A DNA stretch of 64,000 nt from Brachionus plicatilis (Eukaryota > Rotifera > Eurotatoria > Ploima > Brachionidae). Below, one piece after another: positions 59,568 through 64,000 of this stretch. The first letter of the stretch is position 1, and every line of letters starts with the position of its first letter. Position numbers and translations under genes: made by a program. The stretch spans positions 71,597 through 135,596 of the forward strand of contig QEOQ01000511.1 of the NCBI GenBank assembly GCA_010279815.1. Direction: 5' to 3'. Below the pieces are notes generated by a model. The model was given only the letters and a program-made list of their open reading frames with translations. It was not told where the DNA came from and searched no databases.

Positions 59568-60048
59568 TTTAAGAATTTTTAAATAGTAAGTTTTACCTAA
59601 CCCAAATGAATACCAATCATTGGCTTTTTTTAGACAATAATTACAATAATAAAATCAAAAGAAAATTTTTACAATATTCTTTACTTTTAACATATTGTTA
59701 GCGGTTAACTTAGGACTGGACTTAGACTTTGGCATTGGAAAGAATAGACTAGTTTTTAGAAACTTTATTAAACTCAAAACTTGAGCTAGGAAAAAAAAAT
59801 ATAAACTTGAAACACAAAATATTCTCTCTTATATATCCTTTGAATATCATTCTATTTTCTAAATTGTCTCCAAGTTCCAATCATTTATTATTAGTTATAA
59901 ATACAGCCTAGTAACTACGAGTTTAGTTTAAATCTAATTCCAGCAACAAGACTAATTACAAATTATAACTAGTATGAAAGGTCCAATCTGACCAGGAAGT
60001 AGAGTCAGCCTTAGCTTACAGCTCCGCCAAAAATATTTTTGGTAACTA

Positions 60049-60594
60049 CAGTCAATCCTCGTTTTAACGACAAAGTTGGGCGAAAATTTTTATATTCGTT
60101 GTATCGAAATTCGTTCTATCAAAAATCCCATACAAAAGCATTGAATAAATTTTAAGATTTATTATTTTGAATTTTTATTAAAATAAATGAAAAATCTGAA
60201 AAAATTTATAAAAAAATAAAATGAAAAGAAAAATTAATCCTTTTTAACATACGAAGTAATAGTTGTTTGTTTATTACAACTTTTTTCAATTACCAAATTT
60301 TCAATATTTTTGAATTTGATCGAACCAATAAATTACAGCTTTATCTACGTCATCGTAGCTCGAAAGTTTCATTCGTTTTTTTTCTGCTCCAATTAAATTT
60401 TTCTCATACATTTCTAAAAGCTTTGATTTCGATGCTAAAATTGTTGAAATTGTTGAGGGGTTTGCGTTATATTCTTTTGCAAGAGCAGTAATCGTTATTT
60501 TTTAGTCTGTATGCTTTTTTATTATTTTAATTTTTGTTTCAAGTGAATAACATTTTCGTTTTTTTGGGACAGGATTAGATAAATTTTCACTCAT
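60049..60594 (-). pseudogene. pogo/Tigger-type transposon remnant (CENP-B HTH transposase N-terminus)
   Basis: The ATG at 60594 begins MSENLSNPVPKKRKCYSL, continuing ETKIKIIKKHTD, one TAA, then ITALAKEYNANPSTISTILA, SKLLEMYEKN and SSYDDVDKAVIYWFDQ. This is the CENP-B-type helix-turn-helix DNA-binding region of pogo/Tigger transposases (basic lead, I-I-K, A-K-E-Y, S-T-I-S, then W-F). The DDE domain is deleted. One terminal repeat survives at 60049: CAGTCAATCCTCGTTTTAAC, with TA before it. The other end is lost near the 3' LTR of the next element, which probably inserted here. Confidence 0.78.
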
Positions 60595-60755
60595 TTTAAT
60601 AAAAAGATTAACAGATAAAATTTTTACCTGTTAATATATATTTTTTTATTGAAAGAATAAAGATAAAGTCAAATAAAGAACAATTAAATTTTTGCTTTAT
60701 TTCCAATTAGTTAATTAAATGTCAATGTTACGAGCCTATATAATTTATGTCTCTA

Positions 60756-61043
60756 TGTTACTTAGGCCCTAACAAGAATTAAAAGAAATTGTTCTTTTTT
60801 TATATTTATTTAAATAAATGAAAAAGGCCACTTCTAGCCGAAATACAATGTATAAAGAAAAGAATAAAGAAAAAATAATAAAGAAAAATAATAATAATGA
60901 TGATCCAAATACAAACTGTTTTCACAGTGTTTTATACTTGAAATTCGATTCAGTTTACATTGATCCAATTTCAAGTATAAACTGACTAAACAAAGTTCTT
61001 CTTTAAGTTGAAAGTAGTTGTTGTCATTTAAAGGACTACAACA
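60756..61043 (-). repeat. 3' LTR of a second Ty3/Gypsy-like element (left boundary uncertain)
   Basis: The right boundary is set by the polypurine tract: sense AGGGGGAAGGTA, then TGTTGTAGTCC. The left boundary may be 60756 (TGTTACTTAGG) or 60726. The matching 5' LTR lies outside the window. Confidence 0.55.
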
Positions 61044-61045
61044 TA

Positions 61046-61056
61046 CCTTCCCCCTA
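61046..61056 (-). promoter_or_regulatory. Polypurine tract of the second element
   Basis: TAGGGGGAAGG in sense orientation, just upstream of the 3' LTR. Confidence 0.75.
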
Positions 61057-61088
61057 AAGAAGACAAAACATTAAATTAACAAAATAAC

Positions 61089-61931
61089 TTATTGGTCTTC
61101 GTCACAGTGGCACGACTCCAATCGTTTTTCCAACACATCAATATCCTTCGCCATCTTTTTGTTGGCCTCACCTATGCTCTCCGCAGCTGCAACAATTCTG
61201 GCTTTGTCCTCCCACAACTCGGCAATTTTCCGCTCTGCCCGCTCCAACGCACCTTTGGTCTTTTTTAAGTCGCTCTGGGCCACCTCTCTCTCTTTCTTCT
61301 CTTTCTCCAGTTCTCCCCTCAACTCCATCACCATTTTTGCCTCTTTGCCTTCCAACAACTCGGCAATTTTCCGCTCTGTCCGCTCCAACGCGCCTTTGGT
61401 CTTTTTTAAGTCGCTCTGGGCCACCTCTCTTTCTTTCTTCTCTCTCTCCAGCTCTTCCCTCAACTCCATCACCATTTTTGCCTCTTTGCCTTCCAACAAC
61501 TCGTTGTGCTTTTTAATATATTTTACCTTCTCACCGTGGTAGTAGACTCTCTGGTTATCAAATAACCTCAGCTTATTTCCGGATCGATGCCATTGCCCAT
61601 CACCGGAACAAACATCGTTCGACTTTGCCAACAATTTTCGATTGTAAAACTTAATCATAACGTTTATCATTTTAACCGCTTCACGGTGATTTTCGGGTTT
61701 ATCGAAACGGACAAATGCTGCATAAGTTGTCCGGTCGTGTTCCTCGCAATATTTAAGTATTTTTGCGAGGTCGACTAGGCCCACAATGTCAACAAGGCCC
61801 TCAAAAATAACATAGTTACTGATTGCTCTAAATAAGGCATCTTGCGTCGCTTGTCGATCGGTGCGTTCGGCTTTGCCTGATTTTACAATCGAAACGTTTG
61901 TAACATAAATTTCGTAGATTTCGCGTTCCAT
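61089..61931 (-). CDS. Accessory ORF: RRM-like domain plus duplicated coiled coil (280 aa)
   Basis: Intact ORF between integrase and the 3' LTR, ATG at 61931, about 250 bp after pol. Residues about 5-100 look like an RNA-recognition motif: YEIYVTNVS fits RNP2, and TTYAAFVRFDKPENHREAVK fits RNP1 and the following helix. Residues about 140-240 are a charged coiled coil made of two 47-residue copies of a unit starting LLEGKEAKMVMEL and ending ERKIAE (141-bp tandem duplication, a few differences). The C-terminus ends CHCDEDQ. There is no signal peptide or membrane span. RRM plus coiled coil recalls LINE-1 ORF1p, an RNA-packaging trimer, although the order is reversed. The intact frame beside a decayed pol is notable; GC content is also above average. 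Confidence 0.75.
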   Translation of the reverse strand: MEREIYEIYVTNVSIVKSGKAERTDRQATQDALFRAISNYVIFEGLVDIVGLVDLAKILKYCEEHDRTTYAAFVRFDKPENHREAVKMINVMIKFYNRKLLAKSNDVCSGDGQWHRSGNKLRLFDNQRVYYHGEKVKYIKKHNELLEGKEAKMVMELREELEREKKEREVAQSDLKKTKGALERTERKIAELLEGKEAKMVMELRGELEKEKKEREVAQSDLKKTKGALERAERKIAELWEDKARIVAAAESIGEANKKMAKDIDVLEKRLESCHCDEDQ

Positions 61932-62179
61932 CACTGTGCGTTTTAATTTACAATTTTATGTAATTTTAATTTATTTTACACAATTTTTTACATAATTAAT
62001 TCAAGTTTTAATTTTTTTTTTTTTTTTTTACAATTTAACAATTTTTTAACTAAGAATATTTTACAATTTTAATTTATCAACTAATAATAATTACTTTAAT
62101 GGTAATTAAGCCTTTCTGGTACTTTTCTTTGCCTTATAGGGCGTTTGTTTATGATGGTTGAGTCAGTAATTTTTTGATC
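61932..62179. other. Spacer between pol and the accessory ORF
   Basis: 248 bp, AT-rich, with a long T-run (A-run in sense). May hold a splice acceptor or internal promoter for the accessory ORF; none is certain. Confidence 0.35.
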
Positions 62180-64000
62180 TTAAGTAGAGTCACTGTGACT
62201 GCTGACGACCCTGGAATTTGTTCGTACTTGTTCGTTCTCGGTTGTCTCAGCCGTGGAACTTGTTGATTCCGTCACAGTTTCACAATTCTGAATTTTCGTT
62301 TTCCATCTAGGATTCCTTGGATTTTTCTTATACGCTCTTTTTGGCTTAAAACCACCATGCTCAATCATTTCGCTCTCTGACTCCTTACTAATTTTTTTAA
62401 GTGGAATACCTCCGTGATAATATAATTTGCGTCTATTTTTATGTAATTGCTTGATTTTTGCCTTTGGATTTGAAGCCAAACGTATTAAATAATCGCATTT
62501 ATTTTCATTTTTCCCTACAATTAAGTACGGTCCATAGTACTTGTGTGCCAAACCGTGGGATACACCTTTTTTCAATTTTGGATGGTCAGTTAAAACAAAA
62601 TCTCCGATATTGTACTCAATCTTTTTAATTTTGCGATCATGATCTAGTTTTGCTTTTTCCATCCTCATGTCTCGATTCTGTTGTACAGTTTTATAACTTT
62701 TCGTTAATATTTCTTTTGTATCTTCCAAATATTTTTTAGCTATTTCCGGTGTATTTTTTGCTAAAAGTTCTTCGCAATCTTCTAAAACAGTAATTTCACT
62801 GTGATTATCGACAATTTTGAACTCTCGTAAAATTGGTAATCGATCATGAACATCATTATTTGGAAAAACTACATCAATGGGTATTCTTGGGCGTCTTCCA
62901 AACATCATCTCAAACGGTGTTTGTTTGGTTACACTGTGAACAGGTCTGGATGGATCGTTCACTTTGGCCATCACATTGTGGGTGAAAAGGAGTTGTCTTT
63001 AACTTTTTAATGTCCAAGTGTTCGTAAATTAGGTCCATCAGTTTTGATTGGTACTGTTTACCTCAATCAGACAATACTGCCTCGGGTACACCATAGGTGC
63101 ATGACCACTCGTCAACCACGTTGTATGCAATTTGTGGTGCTTTTGTATCTTGTAGTGCATAAAGCTCTATAAATTTTGTGAATGAATCACAAATAATTTG
63201 TATATTTGTATTGCCTCTTGCTGTTTTTTTAAATGGGCCTGTCAAATCGGTTGTTATAATTTGGTTTGGCCTACACGGTGTTAAATAAAACATCTCCGCC
63301 AGTCGCTTGGGTTGTGTATTCTTTGTTTTTTGGCAAATATCACACTTTTTTATGCACTCTTTGATGTTTTCTTTAAGTAGTGGGAAAACATCAAGACACA
63401 TAAGTAGATGTTTTCTATAAAAACGATCTGTAATTTTGCTTGTTGTTTTTGATTTGCCAAGATGACCATTAAAAACTGATGAATGCACTTGTTCTATAAC
63501 TTTCTCAACCATATTTTTTGGCAAAACAAACTGTGTGATTTTGTAACCATTACGATCTTCACTGTGACGGTACAAAATTCCATCTTGTATAAACAAATTC
63601 TCAAATTGTCTAAACAATATTCTTCTAGTAACATTTTCGAAAATTAATATTTTTGGTTTTTTATCACCGTGATGTTCAATCAAATCTTTAATCCACAACA
63701 GGTCTTCATCCTTTTCTTGCTCCTGAACCCATTCGATGCTTAATTTATCAACACTCTCGACACTTTGCCAATTTGGTTCAGGTTTGACCTGTTCTACATC
63801 ATGAACACTTTTATTATTTTCGGTGCTTTTCTGACCATCCGTTTCACTGTCAAAAATCAAATCATGATTCTCTTCTCTTATTGGTGCGACTAGATTATCG
63901 TGATAATCAAACTCTTCAGACTCAACTAAATTTTCATCGGTTAATCTTGACAACATGTCGGCAACGACGTTGTCTTTTCCTGGTTTGTAGACAATTTCAA
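62180..64000 (-). pseudogene. Pol of the second Ty3/Gypsy-like element (RNase H end and integrase), partial
   Basis: Runs off the right edge; the edge sequence reads EIVYKPGKDNVVADMLSRLT, the end of RNase H. The integrase has the HHCC finger (HSSVFNGHLGKS ... CIKKCDICQ), TTDLTGPF with the first Asp, and VLSD with the second Asp, immediately followed by TGA (63063-63065) where R-G is normal. The frame continues to HPQCDGQSER (catalytic Glu). About 35 residues are then missing and the frame shifts into VHSVTKQTPFEMMFGRRPRI and the C-terminal domain with IGDFVLTDHPKLKKG and YYGPYLIVGK. So integrase is broken by a stop and an internal deletion. Confidence 0.88.

Noticed and set aside
61159..61542. 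127-aa plus-strand ORF with repeated SNAPLVFFKSLWATSLS
   Set aside because: Antisense shadow of the duplicated coiled-coil ORF.

Overview
The window is very AT-rich eukaryotic DNA with short spliceosomal introns (44-75 bp, plus some TE-filled long ones), metazoan-type proteins (olfactomedin/collagen 'colmedins', EGF repeats, a TRIM-like RING/coiled-coil/propeller protein, ubiquitin) and dense transposable elements. An invertebrate animal is certain from the sequence. A monogonont rotifer such as Brachionus would fit the base composition and gene types, but that is inference. There are two assembly gaps (N) at 11044-11363 and 50012-50037.

Layout. 1-9.4 kb: small MITEs, a four-exon gene of unknown function (2512-6529, +), and a LINE remnant whose two pieces point in opposite directions. 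11.5-14.8 kb (-): a type II membrane protein with an olfactomedin domain, possibly a pseudogene. 15-20 kb: mostly AT-rich intergenic DNA with MITEs. 21.2-22.8 kb (+): a single-exon RING-like/coiled-coil/beta-propeller gene. 23-30 kb: hAT-, mariner- and pogo-type non-autonomous elements, a small secreted two-EGF protein (27452-27829, -), and a fold-back element with 500-bp arms. 30.7-34.7 kb (-): a complete seven-exon colmedin (584 aa), with one GC-AG intron. 36.9-39.4 kb: a unit holding a LINE fragment, a MULE with a SWIM-type finger, and a divergent ubiquitin gene. This unit is duplicated at 47.3-55.8 kb.

40-46 kb: a hAT MITE full of ACCGGTT motifs, an LTR-less 552-bp copy of a retrotransposon pol segment, an interstitial TTAGGG tract next to a 1.8-kb fold-back element, and a deleted MULE transposase. 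46.7-47.3 kb: a GC-rich, frameshifted pseudogene. 48.3-55.4 kb: a 6.67-kb Ty3/Gypsy-like element inserted in a MITE, which is itself inserted in the second copy of the ubiquitin unit. 55.8-59.1 kb: a 3.3-kb element with about 140-bp inverted repeats and decayed unknown coding sequence. 60-64 kb: a pogo/Tigger remnant, then the 3' half of a second Ty3/Gypsy-like element running off the right edge.

The most interesting biology is in the two Ty3/Gypsy-like elements. Each carries a non-envelope accessory ORF between integrase and the 3' LTR. One encodes four C-x2-C-x11-H-x3-C zinc fingers plus a C-terminal RING-like domain. The other encodes an RRM-like domain followed by a duplicated coiled coil, reminiscent of LINE ORF1p parts. 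Both pol regions are decayed here, so intact copies elsewhere in the genome would be needed to judge function.
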